NCBI RefSeq assembly: GCF_025486315.1
Contig: NZ_JAOOPY010000001.1
Span: 186,001 to 250,000 of the forward strand
Reading direction: 5' to 3'
From: Variovorax sp. N23
GTDB taxonomy: Bacteria; Pseudomonadota; Gammaproteobacteria; Burkholderiales; Burkholderiaceae_C
DNA: 64,000 bases
Below, piece by piece: positions 1 through 10,872 of the stretch. The translations under genes and the position numbers were made by a program. Under the pieces are notes generated by a model. The model was not told where the DNA came from. It worked only from the letters and a program-made list of their open reading frames with translations, and ran no database searches. How positions within the stretch are numbered: position 1 is the first letter of the stretch; every line of letters starts with the position of its first letter.

Positions 1-8
1 CTCCTGGC

Positions 9-1430
9 TCAGGCGAATTGGCGGACGTCGACGAAGTGGCCGTGCACCGCGGCGGCGGCGGCCATCGCCGGGCTCACCAGGTGCGTGCGGCCGCCGGCGC
101 CTTGCCGGCCTTCGAAGTTGCGGTTGCTGGTGCTGGCGCAGCGCTCGCCCGGCTCCAGCCGGTCGGCGTTCATGGCCAGGCACATCGAGCAACCCGGCTC
201 GCGCCACTCGAAGCCCGCGGCCTTGAAGATCACGTCGAGGCCTTCGCGCTCGGCCTGTTCCTTCACCAGGCCGGAGCCGGGCACCACCATCGCGAGCTTG
301 ACGTTCTTCGCGACCTTCTGGCCCAGCTTCTTCACCACGGCAGCGGCTTCGCGCATGTCCTCGATGCGGCTGTTGGTGCAGGACCCGATGAACACCTTGT
401 CGATGAAGATGTCGTTCATCGGCTTGTTCGGCTCGAGGCCCATGTAGGTCAGCGCGCGCTCGATGGCGCCGCGCTTGTTGGCGTCCTTCTCCTTGTCGGG
501 GTCGGGCACGCGGCCGCTGATGGCCGTCACCATTTCGGGTGAGGTGCCCCAGGTGACCTGCGGCTGGATCTGCGTCGCGTCGAGTTCGACCACCTGATCG
601 AAGTGCGCGCCGGGGTCGGACTGCAGTGTCTTCCAGTAGGTCACGGCATGGTCCCATTCGACGCCGGTCGGCGCGAGCGGGCGGCCCTTCACGTAGGCGA
701 TGGTCTTCTCGTCCACCGCGACGAGGCCTGCGCGCGCGCCGGCCTCGATCGCCATGTTGCAGACCGTCATGCGGCCTTCCATGCTCAGGTCACGGATGGC
801 CGAGCCGGCGAATTCGATCGTGTAGCCCGTGCCGCCTGCCGTGCCGATGCGCCCGATGATGGCCAGCACGATGTCCTTGGCGGTGCAGCCCAGCGGCAGC
901 TTGCCCTCGACCTTCACCAGCAGGTTCTTGGCCTTCCTGGCGAGCAGTGTCTGCGTGGCCATCACGTGCTCGACTTCGCTGGTGCCGATGCCGTGCGCCA
1001 GTGCGCCGAAGGCGCCGTGGGTGGAGGTGTGCGAGTCGCCGCAGACCACCGTCATGCCCGGCAGCGTCGCGCCCGACTCGGGGCCGATCACGTGCACGAT
1101 GCCCTGGCGCTTGCTCAGGAAGGGATAGAAGGCGGCGGCACCGAACTCGGCGATGTTGCTGTCGAGCGTGGTGATCTGCTCCTTGCTGATCGGGTCTTCG
1201 ATGCCGTCGTAGCCGCGCTCCCAATGGGTCGTCGGCGTGTTGTGGTCGGCCGTGGCGACCACCGAGCTGATGCGCCACAGCTTGCGGCCGGCCACGCGCA
1301 GGCCCTCGAAGGCCTGCGGGCTGGTCACTTCGTGCACCAGGTGGCGGTCGATGTAGAGGATCGAGGTGCCGTCGTCCTCGGTGTGGACGACGTGTTCGTC
1401 CCAGAGCTTGTCGTAGAGCGTGCGTGCCAT
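9..1430 (-). CDS. leuC: 3-isopropylmalate dehydratase large subunit
   Basis: LeuC isomerises 2-isopropylmalate to 3-isopropylmalate in leucine synthesis, as a heterodimer with LeuD. The 473-residue product has family length and carries the aconitase-type 4Fe-4S cysteines in [12 protein letters not shown] (about residue 350) and GCSMC (about 410-413). The ATG at 1430 is chosen because [15 protein letters not shown] is the typical N-terminus; the reading frame stays open upstream but that extension looks like non-coding sequence. A purine-rich stretch GAAAGAAGA precedes it. The gene lies 38 bp downstream of a LysR gene on the same strand. leuD is expected just beyond the left edge. Very sure. 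Confidence 0.97.
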   Translation of the reverse strand: MARTLYDKLWDEHVVHTEDDGTSILYIDRHLVHEVTSPQAFEGLRVAGRKLWRISSVVATADHNTPTTHWERGYDGIEDPISKEQITTLDSNIAEFGAAAFYPFLSKRQGIVHVIGPESGATLPGMTVVCGDSHTSTHGAFGALAHGIGTSEVEHVMATQTLLARKAKNLLVKVEGKLPLGCTAKDIVLAIIGRIGTAGGTGYTIEFAGSAIRDLSMEGRMTVCNMAIEAGARAGLVAVDEKTIAYVKGRPLAPTGVEWDHAVTYWKTLQSDPGAHFDQVVELDATQIQPQVTWGTSPEMVTAISGRVPDPDKEKDANKRGAIERALTYMGLEPNKPMNDIFIDKVFIGSCTNSRIEDMREAAAVVKKLGQKVAKNVKLAMVVPGSGLVKEQAEREGLDVIFKAAGFEWREPGCSMCLAMNADRLEPGERCASTSNRNFEGRQGAGGRTHLVSPAMAAAAAVHGHFVDVRQFA

Positions 1431-1468
1431 GACTGTCTTCTTTCGTGGGGGAGGGTGAGGGGTCGTGC

Positions 1469-2425
1469 TCAGGCTGCGAGCCCGAGCGTTTCTTGTTCGG
1501 AGGCGGCGCCGGATGCCTGCAGGTGGGCCACCAGCGCACGTGCGGCCACAGGCAGCGTCGAGAAATCGCGTGCGACCAGCCGGATCTCGCGCCGCGCCCA
1601 GGGGTCGGTCAGCTCGATGCTGACCAGCCGCTGGCCGATGCCGCCGCGCATGAGCTCGAAGGCATGGCCGGGCATCACGCCGATGCCCAGGCCGTTCTCG
1701 ATCATCCGGCACATCGCGTCGAGGCCGGTCACATGGATCCGCAGCTTGATGCTGCGACCCGCGTCGAGCGCGGCCTGCCGCGTGGCCACATAGATCGAGC
1801 TGTTCGTGTGCAGGCCGACGTGGTCGTACTCCAGCGAGTCCGCGAAGGCGATCGCGCTGCGGCTTGCCAGTGCGTGGTCGGCCGGCACGATGAGCACGAG
1901 CCGGTCGTGCCGGTAGGGCAGGCTCTGCAGGTCGCTGGCACCTTCGCCGGCGTGGCAGATGCCGAGGTCGGCCGCGCCCTCGTGCACCGCGCGCAGCACC
2001 TCGGTGCTCAGGTGCTCCTCGAGGTCGATCTTGATGGCTTCATGGTCGCGGCGGAAGGCGCCGAGATCCTCCGGCAGGAACTGCACGATGGCCGAGATGT
2101 TCGCGTGCACCCGCACGTGGCCGCGCACGCCGTCCGCGTATTCGCTGAGCTCGCCCTGCATCTTCTCCAGGCTGTAGAGCACCGAACGGGCGTGGTGCAG
2201 CAGGCTCTCGCCGGCGGGCGTGAGGTCCACGCCGCGCGCATGGCGGTAGAGCAGCGGCGTGCCCAGCGTGGCCTCGAGGTCGGACAGCCGCTTGCTGATG
2301 GCCGAGGCCGCGATGAACTCCCGCTCTGCCGCGCGCCCGATGCTGCCCAGCTCGCACACCGCCACGTAGAGCTGGAGCGAGGTCAGGTCGATTCGGCGGG
2401 CGAAGGTCCGTTCGGACGCGATCAC
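1469..2425 (-). CDS. LysR-family transcriptional regulator
   Basis: A 318-residue LysR regulator. The N-terminal winged helix-turn-helix lies at about residues 14-75 ([19 protein letters not shown], then [21 protein letters not shown]). A periplasmic-binding-like effector domain follows from about 100. The start is a GTG at 2425; an upstream ATG at 2430 is out of frame. Being directly upstream of leuC on the same strand, it may influence leucine synthesis or be co-transcribed with it. The effector cannot be read from the sequence. Confidence 0.9.
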   Translation of the reverse strand: MIASERTFARRIDLTSLQLYVAVCELGSIGRAAEREFIAASAISKRLSDLEATLGTPLLYRHARGVDLTPAGESLLHHARSVLYSLEKMQGELSEYADGVRGHVRVHANISAIVQFLPEDLGAFRRDHEAIKIDLEEHLSTEVLRAVHEGAADLGICHAGEGASDLQSLPYRHDRLVLIVPADHALASRSAIAFADSLEYDHVGLHTNSSIYVATRQAALDAGRSIKLRIHVTGLDAMCRMIENGLGIGVMPGHAFELMRGGIGQRLVSIELTDPWARREIRLVARDFSTLPVAARALVAHLQASGAASEQETLGLAA

Positions 2426-2551
2426 GGCATCGTGTGGGAAGAGGTGGGGTTGCTATTCTCCCTGAGAGAGTCGGCTCTTGCCATCGTGATCCGAGATGGC
2501 CCGATTGCCGTCCGGCGATGAGGCCCGGGCGGGGTGCTCGCCCGGAAAGAA

Positions 2552-2574
2552 AAAGCGGGCTCGAGGCCCGCTTT
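2552..2574 (-). terminator. Intrinsic terminator after the entericidin gene
   Basis: A 9-bp perfect stem (AAAGCGGGC / GCCCGCTTT) closes a 5-nt loop. On the minus strand it is followed by a T-rich run at 2551-2545. It sits about 30 bp past the entericidin stop codon and would also insulate the LysR gene. Confidence 0.8.
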
Positions 2575-2603
2575 CTTGCGCCGTCGATGGCGGTCGATGG
2601 TCT

Positions 2604-2744
2604 TTACTGGCGCTTCTTGGCGGCGTCTTCCATCTTTTCGCCACCCTTCTGGATGTCCTGACCGGCACCCTTCACGGTGTTGCAGCCGGCCAGGGGGACG
2701 CCGAACGCAAAAACAACGGTGATCAGTGCGGTAAGTCTTTTCAT
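2604..2744 (-). CDS. Entericidin A/B-family small lipoprotein
   Basis: A 46-residue lipoprotein. It has a lysine/arginine start (MKRLT), a hydrophobic stretch and a lipobox-like PLAGC with Cys21, then the entericidin tail NTVKGAGQDIQKGGEKMED and a charged end. Entericidins are small membrane lipoproteins linked to stationary-phase lysis and stress; the role here is inferred from family. A strong ribosome binding site (AAGGAG) lies 7-8 bases upstream of the ATG. Its own terminator follows. It appears monocistronic between gltA and the LysR gene. Confidence 0.85.
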   Translation of the reverse strand: MKRLTALITVVFAFGVPLAGCNTVKGAGQDIQKGGEKMEDAAKKRQ

Positions 2745-2850
2745 GACAGAACTCCTTCGAGCAGTTTGTTGACGGTAATGAGCATGGAGTCACCCTCCGC
2801 CGACGAAGTTATCGAGGCGAGCGCGTCATCCCTGTAAGCCAAGACGCAAA

Positions 2851-2872
2851 AAAGCTGCCCGAAGGCAGCTTT
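2851..2872 (-). terminator. Intrinsic terminator after gltA
   Basis: A perfect 9-bp stem AAAGCTGCC / GGCAGCTTT closes a TTCG tetraloop (minus-strand sense) and is followed by TTTTTT. It lies 35 bp past the gltA stop codon and ends the sdhCDABE-gltA transcription unit. Confidence 0.9.
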
Positions 2873-2906
2873 GCGAGGCGAAGGCCGAGGAGGCCTCCTG
2901 GGGCGT

Positions 2907-4217
2907 TCAGCGTTGGGCGATGGGCTTCACGTCGCGCGGGGTGAAACCTTCGAACAGCTGGCGCGGACGGCCGATCTTGTACTCCGGGTCGCCGATCATC
3001 TCGTTCAACTGGGCGATCCAGCCGACCGTGCGCGCCAGGGCGAACACGGCGGTGAACAGCGGCACCGGAATGCCGATGGCGCGCTGCACGATGCCCGAGT
3101 AGAAGTCGACGTTCGGGTAGAGCTTGCGCGACACGAAGTATTCGTCTTCCAGCGCGATCTTCTCGAGGGCCATGGCCAGCTTGAAGAGCGGGTCGTTTTC
3201 CAGGCCCAGTTCGCTCAGCACTTCCTTGCAGGTTTCCTGCATCAGCTTGGCCCGCGGGTCGTAGTTCTTGTACACGCGGTGGCCGAAGCCCATCAGCTTG
3301 ACGTTGGAGTTCTTGTCCTTGACCTGCTTGATGAACTCGCCGATCTTGTCGACGCCACCCGCCTTCTGGATGTCGTAGAGCATGTTGAGCGCCGCCTCGT
3401 TGGCGCCGCCGTGCGCCGGGCCCCAGAGGCAGGCCACGCCGGCTGCGATCGCCGCGAAGGGATTGGTGCCCGACGAGCCGCACAGGCGAACGGTCGAGGT
3501 CGATGCGTTCTGCTCGTGGTCGGCATGCAGGGTGAAGATGCGGTCGAGCGCGCGCTCGAGCACCGGGCTCACCTTGTACTCCTCGCACGGCGTGGCGAAC
3601 ATCATGTGCAGGAAGTTGCCCGCGTAGCTCAGGTCATTGCGCGGGTACATGTACGGCTGGCCGATCGTGTACTTGTACGCCATGGCCACCAGCGTGGGCA
3701 TCTTGGCGATCAGGCGGATCGCGGCGATCTCCCGGTGCTTCGGATTGTTGATGTCCGTGCTGTCGTGATAGAAGGCCGACAGCGCGCCGACCAGGCCCGT
3801 CATGATGGCCATCGGGTGCGCATCGCGGCGGAAGCCACGCAGGAAGAACTGCATCTGCTCGTTGACCATCGTGTGGTTGGTCACGAGCTTGGTGAACTCC
3901 TGCTTCTTGCCGGCGTCGGGCAGTTCTCCGTACAGCAGCAGGTGGCAGGTCTCGAGGAAGTCGCAGTTGGTGGCGAGCTGTTCGATCGGGTAGCCGCGGT
4001 AGAGCAGTTCGCCCTTGTCGCCGTCGATGTACGTGATCGCCGACTGGCACGACGCCGTCGACATGAAGCCCGGGTCGTACGTGAACATGCCGGTCTGTGC
4101 GTACAGCTTGCGGATGTCGATCACGTCGGGGCCCATCGTGCCCTTGTAGACCGGCAGGTCGACGTTGTCTCCACCGTTGCTGAAGGACAGGGTGGCTTTG
4201 GTGTCGGAAGCTTTCAT
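2907..4217 (-). CDS. gltA: Citrate synthase, type I hexameric
   Basis: Condenses oxaloacetate and acetyl-CoA to citrate, the entry step of the TCA cycle. The 436-residue length is normal for the type II-like proteobacterial enzyme. The catalytic residues fall in [10 protein letters not shown] (His, about 230), [10 protein letters not shown] (His, about 268) and DFYSG (Asp, about 370). The ATG at 4217 gives [13 protein letters not shown]; a longer upstream reading frame lacks family similarity. It lies 56 bp downstream of sdhE on the same strand, so it is probably the last gene of the succinate dehydrogenase operon, and it ends at a strong terminator. Confidence 0.97.
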   Translation of the reverse strand: MKASDTKATLSFSNGGDNVDLPVYKGTMGPDVIDIRKLYAQTGMFTYDPGFMSTASCQSAITYIDGDKGELLYRGYPIEQLATNCDFLETCHLLLYGELPDAGKKQEFTKLVTNHTMVNEQMQFFLRGFRRDAHPMAIMTGLVGALSAFYHDSTDINNPKHREIAAIRLIAKMPTLVAMAYKYTIGQPYMYPRNDLSYAGNFLHMMFATPCEEYKVSPVLERALDRIFTLHADHEQNASTSTVRLCGSSGTNPFAAIAAGVACLWGPAHGGANEAALNMLYDIQKAGGVDKIGEFIKQVKDKNSNVKLMGFGHRVYKNYDPRAKLMQETCKEVLSELGLENDPLFKLAMALEKIALEDEYFVSRKLYPNVDFYSGIVQRAIGIPVPLFTAVFALARTVGWIAQLNEMIGDPEYKIGRPRQLFEGFTPRDVKPIAQR

Positions 4218-4273
4218 TTCGACTTTCTTTCTCTTGAGATTGATGTTCGGGAAGACTTGAACAGGGCGCGTGG

Positions 4274-4552
4274 TCACACGCGCATCAGCCGCAGCAGTTC
4301 GACCACGTCCGCCCCGGCCCATGCGGGCTCGGGCTCCTTTCGCTGCAAAAGGAGATCGAGCAGATCGTGATCCGACAGATCCATCAATGTCTCCATCGCC
4401 TTCGCCTGGCGCACGGTCAGGCGGCTTTCGTGCTGCTCGAAGAAGCGCGCGATGAAAAGGTCGTTCTCCAGCAGGCCGCGTCGCGTGCGCCATTTGAGCT
4501 TGCTGAGCGCGCGGGCGCCCAGCGGCTGGTCGAGATCGGCGTCGGCGTGCAT
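4274..4552 (-). CDS. sdhE: Succinate dehydrogenase assembly factor 2 (FAD assembly)
   Basis: A 92-residue SdhE/YgfY-type protein needed for covalent attachment of FAD to SdhA. The hallmark RGxxE motif is present as RRGLLENDL near residue 24. The rest is the small helical bundle typical of the family, although the tail after residue 65 is longer than average. It follows sdhB by 19 bp in the order sdhC-D-A-B-E-gltA, common in betaproteobacteria. Confidence 0.92.
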   Translation of the reverse strand: MHADADLDQPLGARALSKLKWRTRRGLLENDLFIARFFEQHESRLTVRQAKAMETLMDLSDHDLLDLLLQRKEPEPAWAGADVVELLRLMRV

Positions 4553-4571
4553 GTGGCGGATGCTTCCCGGG

Positions 4572-5273
4572 TCAGATGGCGCGACGCACCATCAGTTCCT
4601 TGATCTTGCCGATGGCCTTCGTCGGATTCAGGTTCTTCGGGCACACGTCGACGCAGTTCATGATCGTGTGGCAGCGGAACAGGCGGTACGGGTCTTCGAG
4701 GTTGTCCAGGCGCTCGGCGGTGGCTTCGTCGCGGCTGTCGGCGATGAAGCGATAGGCCTGCAGCAGGCCCGCGGGGCCGACGAACTTGTCCGGGTTCCAC
4801 CAGAAGCTCGGGCAGCTCGTCGAGCAGCTCGCGCACAGGATGCACTCGTAGAGGCCGTCGAGCTCTTCGCGCTCTTCGGGGCTCTGCAGGCGCTCCTTCT
4901 CGGGCGGCACGTTGTCGTTCTGCAGGTACGGCTTGATCGAGTTGTACTGCTTGAAGAACTGCGTCATGTCGACGATCAGGTCGCGGATCACCGGCAGGCC
5001 AGGCAGCGGCTTGAGCACCACGGTGCCCTTGAGCGTGTTCATGTTGGTCAGACAGGCCAGACCGTTCTTGCCGTTGATGTTCATCGCGTCGGAACCGCAG
5101 ACGCCTTCGCGGCAGGATCGGCGGAACGACAGCGTCGGGTCCTGCGCCTTGAGCTTCATGAGGGCGTCGAGCAGCATGCGTTCGTGGCCGTCGAGTTCGA
5201 TCTCGATGGTCTGCATGTAGGGCTTCGCGTCCTTGTCCGGGTCGTAGCGGTAGATCTGGAATGTGCGCTTCAT
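4572..5273 (-). CDS. sdhB: Succinate dehydrogenase iron-sulfur subunit
   Basis: Electron-transfer subunit of respiratory complex II, peripheral on the cytoplasmic face. The 233 residues carry all three cluster motifs: the 2Fe-2S set in CREGVCGSD with a later Cys in GLAC (about 54-74), the 4Fe-4S set [11 protein letters not shown] (about 143-153), and the 3Fe-4S set [12 protein letters not shown] (about 200-211). The start ATG at 5273 lies 37 bp after the sdhA stop. Very sure. Confidence 0.97.
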   Translation of the reverse strand: MKRTFQIYRYDPDKDAKPYMQTIEIELDGHERMLLDALMKLKAQDPTLSFRRSCREGVCGSDAMNINGKNGLACLTNMNTLKGTVVLKPLPGLPVIRDLIVDMTQFFKQYNSIKPYLQNDNVPPEKERLQSPEEREELDGLYECILCASCSTSCPSFWWNPDKFVGPAGLLQAYRFIADSRDEATAERLDNLEDPYRLFRCHTIMNCVDVCPKNLNPTKAIGKIKELMVRRAI

Positions 5274-5310
5274 CGTGTGGACCTTGTGAGTGCTTTTTGT
5301 GAGCTGAGCG

Positions 5311-7122
5311 TCAGAACGTGCGGACCTTGGGCGGCACGCTGTCGACGGTCAGGGGCTTGAGCCGGACGGGCTTGTAGGCGAGGCGGTTGTCGCCGCTGTA
5401 CCAGAGCGTGTGCTTCATCCAGTTCGCGTCGTCGCGGCCGAGCGGTGCGACCGGGTCGTCGGCGGGCCGCTCGTAGTCTTCCACCGTGTGGGCGCCGCGG
5501 CATTCGGTGCGGGCGGCGGCCGACACCATGGTGGCCTGGGCCACTTCGATCAGGTTGTCGACTTCCAGCGCCTCGATGCGCGCCGTGTTGAACACCCGCG
5601 ACTTGTCCTTGAGCGTGATCGCCTTGACGCGCTCGCGCACCTGGGCGATCTTGCCCACGCCTTCGTTCATGGAGGCCTGCTTGCGGAACACCGCCGCATG
5701 CTGCTGCATCACGGTGCGGATCTCGTTGGCCACGTCCTGGGCGTATTCGCCGCTGGTCGAGGCTTCGAGCTGGTTCAGGCGCTCCAGCGTGCGGTCGGCC
5801 GCATCGGCCGGCAGCGGCTTGTGCTCCTTGAGCTTGTCGTTGAACTGGACGATGTGGTTGCCGGCCGCGCGGCCGAACACCAGCAGGTCGAGCAGCGAGT
5901 TGGTGCCCAGGCGGTTGGCGCCGTGCACGCTCACGCAGGAGCATTCGCCCACGGCATAGAGGCCGTTCACCGCCACGCTCTGGTTGTCCGCATCCTGCAG
6001 CACGACCTGGCCGTTGATGTTGGTCGGGATGCCGCCCATCTGGTAGTGGATGGTGGGCACGACCGGGATCGGTTCCTTCGTGACGTCGACGTTCGCGAAG
6101 TTGATGCCGATCTCGTAGACCGACGGCAGGCGCTTATGAATCGTTTCGGCGCCCAGGTGGTCCAGCTTCATGTGGATGTAGTCCTTGTTGGGACCGCAGC
6201 CGCGACCTTCCTTGATCTCCTGGTCCATCGAGCGCGACACGAAGTCGCGCGGTGCCAGGTCCTTCATGGTCGGCGCATAGCGCTCCATGAAGCGTTCGCC
6301 ATTGCTGTTGAGCAGGATGGCGCCTTCGCCGCGGCAGCCTTCGGTCAGCAGCACGCCGGCGCCGGCCACGCCGGTGGGGTGGAACTGCCAGAACTCCATG
6401 TCCTGCAGCGGGATGCCCGAACGCGCGGCCATGCCCAGGCCGTCGCCCGTGTTGATGAAGGCGTTGGTGGAGGCCTGGAAGATCCGGCCGGCGCCGCCGG
6501 TGGCCAGCAGCACGGTCTTGGCCTGCAGGATGTGCAGGTCGCCGGTTTCCATTTCCAGCGCGGTCACGCCGACCACGTCGCCTTCGGCGTCGCGGATCAG
6601 GTCGAGGGCCATCCATTCGACGAAGAACTGGGTGCGGGCTTCGACGTTCTTCTGGTAGAGCGTGTGCAGCATCGCATGACCGGTGCGGTCGGCGGCGGCG
6701 CAGGCGCGCTGCACCGGCTTCTCGCCGTAGTTCGCGGTGTGGCCGCCGAACGGACGCTGGTAGATCGTGCCGTCGGGGTTGCGGTCGAAGGGCATGCCGA
6801 AGTGCTCGAGCTCGTACACCACCTTCGGGGCTTCGCGGCACATGAACTCGATCGCGTCCTGGTCGCCGAGCCAGTCGGAGCCCTTGATCGTGTCGTAGAA
6901 GTGGTAGTGCCAGTTGTCCTCGCTCATGTTGCCGAGCGAGGCACCCACGCCGCCTTGTGCGGCGACCGTGTGCGAACGCGTGGGGAACACCTTGGAGAGC
7001 ACGGCCACGTTGAGGCCGGCGCGCGCCAGTTGCAGCGAGGCACGCATGCCCGAGCCGCCGGCGCCGACGATGACGACGTCGAACTTGCGCTTGGTGATTT
7101 GGTCTTTGGTATAGGCAGTCAT
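5311..7122 (-). CDS. sdhA: Succinate dehydrogenase flavoprotein subunit
   Basis: Catalytic subunit that oxidises succinate to fumarate. The 603 residues have the N-terminal dinucleotide motif [18 protein letters not shown] (about 14-31) and SHTVAAQGG, whose His takes the covalent FAD. Active-site segments such as [12 protein letters not shown], and [10 protein letters not shown] with the substrate-binding His, follow. The ATG at 7122 gives [10 protein letters not shown]; the frame stays open 17 codons further upstream into sdhD. The start is 4 bp past the sdhD stop codon. Confidence 0.97.
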   Translation of the reverse strand: MTAYTKDQITKRKFDVVIVGAGGSGMRASLQLARAGLNVAVLSKVFPTRSHTVAAQGGVGASLGNMSEDNWHYHFYDTIKGSDWLGDQDAIEFMCREAPKVVYELEHFGMPFDRNPDGTIYQRPFGGHTANYGEKPVQRACAAADRTGHAMLHTLYQKNVEARTQFFVEWMALDLIRDAEGDVVGVTALEMETGDLHILQAKTVLLATGGAGRIFQASTNAFINTGDGLGMAARSGIPLQDMEFWQFHPTGVAGAGVLLTEGCRGEGAILLNSNGERFMERYAPTMKDLAPRDFVSRSMDQEIKEGRGCGPNKDYIHMKLDHLGAETIHKRLPSVYEIGINFANVDVTKEPIPVVPTIHYQMGGIPTNINGQVVLQDADNQSVAVNGLYAVGECSCVSVHGANRLGTNSLLDLLVFGRAAGNHIVQFNDKLKEHKPLPADAADRTLERLNQLEASTSGEYAQDVANEIRTVMQQHAAVFRKQASMNEGVGKIAQVRERVKAITLKDKSRVFNTARIEALEVDNLIEVAQATMVSAAARTECRGAHTVEDYERPADDPVAPLGRDDANWMKHTLWYSGDNRLAYKPVRLKPLTVDSVPPKVRTF

Positions 7123-7126
7123 GGGG

Positions 7127-7492
7127 TCACAGTCTCCAGAGCACTTGAATGGCCCAACCCGCGCAACCCACAAGCCAGACGATCGTGAAAATTTGCAGGG
7201 CGAGTCGGATGGCGACCGGCTGGACGTAGTCCATCAGCACGTCGCGCATACCCACCCATACGTGGTAGAGGATCGAAGCGATCACCACGAAGGTGAGGAC
7301 TTTCATCCATTGGGTCGAAAAGATACCGGACCAGGTGTCGTAGCCGATCGGGCCGCGCGAGAAGAGCAGCTGCGCCAGCACCAGGATGGTGAAGAGGGCC
7401 ATCAGGCCACCGGTGATGCGTTGGCTGAGCCAGTCGCGCAGACCGTAGTGCGCACCGACGACGATGCGCTTGGTGCCGTAATTCACAGACAT
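7127..7492 (-). CDS. sdhD: Succinate dehydrogenase membrane anchor subunit
   Basis: A 121-residue integral membrane anchor that helps bind heme b and ubiquinone. Three hydrophobic helices are visible at about 24-44, 62-82 and 95-118. The conserved ending of helix 2 (HVWVGMRDVLMDYVQP) carries the heme-ligand-type His and the Asp-Tyr motif of SdhD. It lies between sdhC and sdhA with gaps of 13 and 4 bp. Confidence 0.94.
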   Translation of the reverse strand: MSVNYGTKRIVVGAHYGLRDWLSQRITGGLMALFTILVLAQLLFSRGPIGYDTWSGIFSTQWMKVLTFVVIASILYHVWVGMRDVLMDYVQPVAIRLALQIFTIVWLVGCAGWAIQVLWRL

Positions 7493-7505
7493 GTCGGGTT
7501 CCTTC

Positions 7506-7952
7506 TCAGTACAGGCCGAAGAGCTTCGCGCCGAGGACGACGGTCAGCAGGATGCTCAGGGCGAGCGTGGCGATGGCGGAGCTCTTGCCGAACTCCTTGT
7601 TCACCGCGGCGTGGCTCACGTCCATCCAGAGGTGGCGCAGGCCGGCGATGAAGTGGTGCAGGAAAGCCCAGATGAGTGCCAGCGCCACGAGCTTCATGAA
7701 CCAGCCCGGAACGAAACCAAGGCCGCTGTTGAAGGCGGCCTTGAAGCGCGAAAACGAGATCTCGGAGGAGACGGAGGCGTCGAACATCCAGATGATGAAC
7801 GGCAGCAGCAGGAACATCAGGACGCCGCTGACGCGGTGCAGGATCGAGACGATGCCGGCGGGCGGGAGGCGGTAGGTGGTGAGATCGGTGAAGGCATTGA
7901 TGTTGCGGAACTCGCGTCTCGGCGGACGGGGTGTTTTGGCAAGCTCTGTCAT
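7506..7952 (-). CDS. sdhC: Succinate dehydrogenase cytochrome b556 subunit
   Basis: First gene of the operon; a 148-residue membrane subunit. It shows the family signature RPPRREFRNINAFTDLTTYR near the N-terminus, SILHRVSGVLMF (quinone-site region) and the heme-ligand motif HHFIAGLRHLWMD in the second helix. Three membrane segments are visible. The ATG at 7952 gives MTELAKTPRP; the frame is open upstream without similarity. The 197 bp to the GntR gene should hold the operon promoter, but no convincing -35/-10 pair was recognised. Confidence 0.95.
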   Translation of the reverse strand: MTELAKTPRPPRREFRNINAFTDLTTYRLPPAGIVSILHRVSGVLMFLLLPFIIWMFDASVSSEISFSRFKAAFNSGLGFVPGWFMKLVALALIWAFLHHFIAGLRHLWMDVSHAAVNKEFGKSSAIATLALSILLTVVLGAKLFGLY

Positions 7953-8149
7953 GGGGGGCTTTCGTTGCTTTTTCGGGGTGGCTGCTTGTCTTCGACGGAA
8001 ATGCAAACAACGCAAAATTCTATTGCAATGCACCATCGGGCAGCGGACGTCGCCGCGTCACCGCACTGGAATGGTCGGACGCTGCCGGGTCCGATGCGTT
8101 GTTGGCGGGCAGGCTGCTCCCTGCCGGTGCGTGGTGTTGGCGATTCACT

Positions 8150-8905
8150 TCAACCCAATTCGTTGCGGTAGTGGTGGGTGTCGGTGCGGTAGAGGCCGCG
8201 CCGAAGTTCCATCGGGGTGTCGTTGTAGGTGTGCGCGACGCGCTCGACGCTCAGCAGCGGCGTGCCGGCGGCGACATCGAGCAGCAGGGCCTGCTCAGCA
8301 TCGGGCAGCACGGCGCGGATCTTCTCCTCGGCGCGCACCATGCGCACGCCGAATTCGGCCTCGAACATCGCGTACATCGGCCCGCGCGATGCGCGCAGCC
8401 GTTCGGCCGTGAGCCCCTTGAAAAAGGCGCCCGGCAGCCAGAGGTCTTCGAGGATGGTCGGGACGCCGGCATAGGCCAGCACGCGGCGCACCTGAAGCAC
8501 GGCGTCGCCGGTGCGCAGGGCCAGCGCACGTGCCACGTCGGCGGAGGCGCGCAGCCGCTTGCAGTCGACGATGGTCCGCTCGGCCGGGCCTTCGGTGGCG
8601 GTGTCGCCGCTGTCGGGCACCAGCTTCAGGAAGCGGTACTGCACCTGCTGCTCGGCATGGGTCGCGACGAAGGTGCCCTTGCCCTGCCGGCGCAGCACGA
8701 GGTTCTCGCTGGCGAGTTCGTCGATGGCCTTGCGCACCGTGCCCTGGCTGACGCGAAAGCGCGCCGCCAGGTCCATCTCGCTGGGAATCGGCTCGCCCGG
8801 CTTCCATTCGCCCGCCTGCAGGCTCTGCAGGATCAGCGCCTTGATCTGCTGGTACAGCGGACTGAAGGACGGCGTGGCGGGGTCGGGGAGGGTGGGCGTG
8901 TTCAT
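8150..8905 (-). CDS. GntR-family regulator, HutC subfamily (UTRA domain)
   Basis: A 251-residue regulator. The GntR winged helix-turn-helix lies at about residues 15-80 ([19 protein letters not shown], then [30 protein letters not shown]). A UTRA effector domain follows at about 95-250. It is transcribed divergently from mdh and sits just upstream of the sdh operon, so control of TCA genes is likely. The ATG at 8905 is chosen; the longer frame would run across the palindrome at 8944-8963. The effector is unknown, perhaps a TCA intermediate (inference). Confidence 0.9.
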   Translation of the reverse strand: MNTPTLPDPATPSFSPLYQQIKALILQSLQAGEWKPGEPIPSEMDLAARFRVSQGTVRKAIDELASENLVLRRQGKGTFVATHAEQQVQYRFLKLVPDSGDTATEGPAERTIVDCKRLRASADVARALALRTGDAVLQVRRVLAYAGVPTILEDLWLPGAFFKGLTAERLRASRGPMYAMFEAEFGVRMVRAEEKIRAVLPDAEQALLLDVAAGTPLLSVERVAHTYNDTPMELRRGLYRTDTHHYRNELG

Positions 8906-8943
8906 GGCGGCTCGCGCACCGTGCGGCGTGCAGACGGGGCGTA

Positions 8944-8963
8944 TCTTATATAAGACATAAGAC
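8944..8963. promoter_or_regulatory. Palindrome plus tandem heptamer between the GntR gene and mdh
   Basis: A perfect 12-bp palindrome TCTTATATAAGA (8944-8955) overlaps a tandem direct repeat of ATAAGAC (8950-8956 and 8957-8963). It lies 39 bp from the GntR start and about 130 bp upstream of mdh. Its AT-richness stands out in this GC-rich sequence. It is the obvious candidate operator for the adjacent GntR protein (inference). Confidence 0.6.
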
Positions 8964-9093
8964 CCGTGCACCCGAAACCGCGAATCGGCATAAAATGCGA
9001 GGCTGTTCCGCCACACGGGTCAGCCCGCTGCGGGCACGCCGGCAGCCGCAGTGCTGGCCGACACCGTTTTCACCACCTTCTGGAGTCTTTCCC

Positions 9094-10083
9094 ATGAGCA
9101 AAAAGCCTGTTCGCGTTGCCGTCACCGGCGCCGCCGGCCAAATCGGTTACGCCCTGTTGTTCCGCATCGCCTCGGGCGAAATGCTCGGCAAGGATCAGCC
9201 GGTCATCCTGCAACTGCTCGAAGTGCCTGTCGAAGGCCCGCAAAAGGCGCTCAAGGGCGTGATGATGGAGCTCGACGACTGCGCCTTCCCGCTGCTGGCC
9301 GGCATGGAAGCGCACAGCGATCCGATGACCGCCTTCAAGGACGCCGATTACGCGCTGCTGGTCGGTTCGCGTCCGCGCGGCCCCGGCATGGAACGCGCCG
9401 AACTGCTGGCCGTCAACGGCGCCATCTTCACGGCACAGGGCGCTGCGCTCAACGCCGTGGCCAGCCGCAACGTCAAGGTGCTGGTGGTCGGCAACCCCGC
9501 CAACACCAACGCCTACATCGCGATGAAGAGCGCACCGGACCTGCCGCGCAAGAACTTCACCGCCATGCTGCGCCTGGACCACAACCGCGCTGCCAGCCAG
9601 ATCGCTGCCAAGACCGGCAAGGCCGTGGCCGACATTGAGAAGCTCACCGTCTGGGGCAACCACTCGCCCACGATGTACGCCGACTACCGCTTCGCCACCA
9701 TCAAGGGCGAGAGCGTCGCCAAGATGATCAACGACCAGGAATGGAACGCCAACACCTTCCTGCCGACCGTCGGCAAGCGCGGCGCTGCCATCATCGAGGC
9801 GCGCGGCCTGTCGTCGGCCGCTTCGGCTGCCAACGCCGCCATCGACCACATGCGCGACTGGGCGCTGGGCACGAATGGCAAGTGGGTCACGATGGGCATC
9901 CCGTCGGACGGCCAGTACGGCATCCCGAAGGACGTCATGTTCGGCTTCCCGGTCACCTGCGAGAACGGCGAGTACAAGGTCGTCGAAGGTCTGGCCATCG
10001 ATGCCTTCAGCCAGGAGCGCATCGACAAGACGCTCAAGGAACTGACCGACGAGCAGGCCGGCGTCGCCCACCTGGTCAAGTAA
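9094..10083 (+). CDS. mdh: Malate dehydrogenase
   Basis: NAD-dependent oxidation of malate to oxaloacetate. The 329 residues show the Rossmann motif [17 protein letters not shown] (about 7-23), the substrate-loop arginines in [20 protein letters not shown], the catalytic Asp in LDHNRAASQ and the catalytic His in [11 protein letters not shown]. This is the longer betaproteobacterial type. The ATG at 9094 follows a GGAG ribosome binding site; the open frame upstream is non-coding. It is divergent from the GntR gene and heads a plus-strand run of TCA-related genes. Confidence 0.97.
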   Translation: MSKKPVRVAVTGAAGQIGYALLFRIASGEMLGKDQPVILQLLEVPVEGPQKALKGVMMELDDCAFPLLAGMEAHSDPMTAFKDADYALLVGSRPRGPGMERAELLAVNGAIFTAQGAALNAVASRNVKVLVVGNPANTNAYIAMKSAPDLPRKNFTAMLRLDHNRAASQIAAKTGKAVADIEKLTVWGNHSPTMYADYRFATIKGESVAKMINDQEWNANTFLPTVGKRGAAIIEARGLSSAASAANAAIDHMRDWALGTNGKWVTMGIPSDGQYGIPKDVMFGFPVTCENGEYKVVEGLAIDAFSQERIDKTLKELTDEQAGVAHLVK

Positions 10084-10098
10084 GCACGGCCCACGTCG

Positions 10099-10872
10099 AT
10101 GCTCGATTGGAACCCCGCGCTCTACACCCGCTACGAGGATGAGCGCACGCGTCCGGCGGCCGAGCTGCTGGCGCGCGTTCCGCTGGCGGAGGCGGCCCGC
10201 GTGGTCGACCTCGGCTGCGGGCCGGGCAATTCCACCGAACTGCTGGCACGCCGCTTCCCGCAGGCGGACGTGCTGGGCATCGACAACTCCGAGGCCATGC
10301 TGGTCAGCGCGCGCAAGCGGCTGCCGCAGGCCCGGTTCGACTTCGGCGACATCGGCCGCTGGGCGCCCGATGTCGCGCCCGATCTCATCTATGCCAATGC
10401 GGCGTTGCAATGGGTGCCCGACCACGACACGCTGGTCCCGCGCCTGTTCGCCGCTCTGGCCCCGGGTGGCGTGCTCGCCATCCAGATGCCCGACAACCGG
10501 GCGGAACCCACGCACCGTCTGATGCGCGAAGTCGCATCCGAGGCGCCGTGGAAGGCACCCATCGGCGACGCCGACAAGCTGCGCACCGAGCTGCTGGGGG
10601 TCGGCGGCTACTACGACCTGCTGGCGCGCGATGCGGCCCATGTCGACGTCTGGCACACCATTTACCAGCATCCCATGGCCTCGGCTGCGGCCATCGTCGA
10701 ATGGGTGAGCAGCACCGGGCTCAAGCCCTTCGTCGACCCGCTCGACGCCGCGCTGAAGGCGAGCTACCTGGCGACGTACGAAAGCCGCATCGCGCAGGCC
10801 TATCCGCCGCGCGCAGATGGAAAGCTGCTGCTGGCCTTCCCGCGCATGTTCATCGTGGCCCGCAAGGCATGA
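10099..10872 (+). CDS. tam: Trans-aconitate 2-methyltransferase
   Basis: A 257-residue SAM-dependent methyltransferase that methylates trans-aconitate, a spontaneous, aconitase-inhibiting isomer of the TCA intermediate. The N-terminus [20 protein letters not shown] is typical of Tam. The SAM site is [16 protein letters not shown] (about 35-50), followed by GIDNSEAML and [11 protein letters not shown]. It lies 15 bp after mdh and overlaps the next start (ATGA). Its place beside mdh and near acnB fits a damage-control role for aconitase. Confidence 0.88.
   Translation: MLDWNPALYTRYEDERTRPAAELLARVPLAEAARVVDLGCGPGNSTELLARRFPQADVLGIDNSEAMLVSARKRLPQARFDFGDIGRWAPDVAPDLIYANAALQWVPDHDTLVPRLFAALAPGGVLAIQMPDNRAEPTHRLMREVASEAPWKAPIGDADKLRTELLGVGGYYDLLARDAAHVDVWHTIYQHPMASAAAIVEWVSSTGLKPFVDPLDAALKASYLATYESRIAQAYPPRADGKLLLAFPRMFIVARKA

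Noticed and set aside
5410..7188. A 592-codon plus-strand frame opposite sdhA
   Set aside because: Antisense shadow of sdhA; composition is typical of reverse-strand GC-rich coding DNA.
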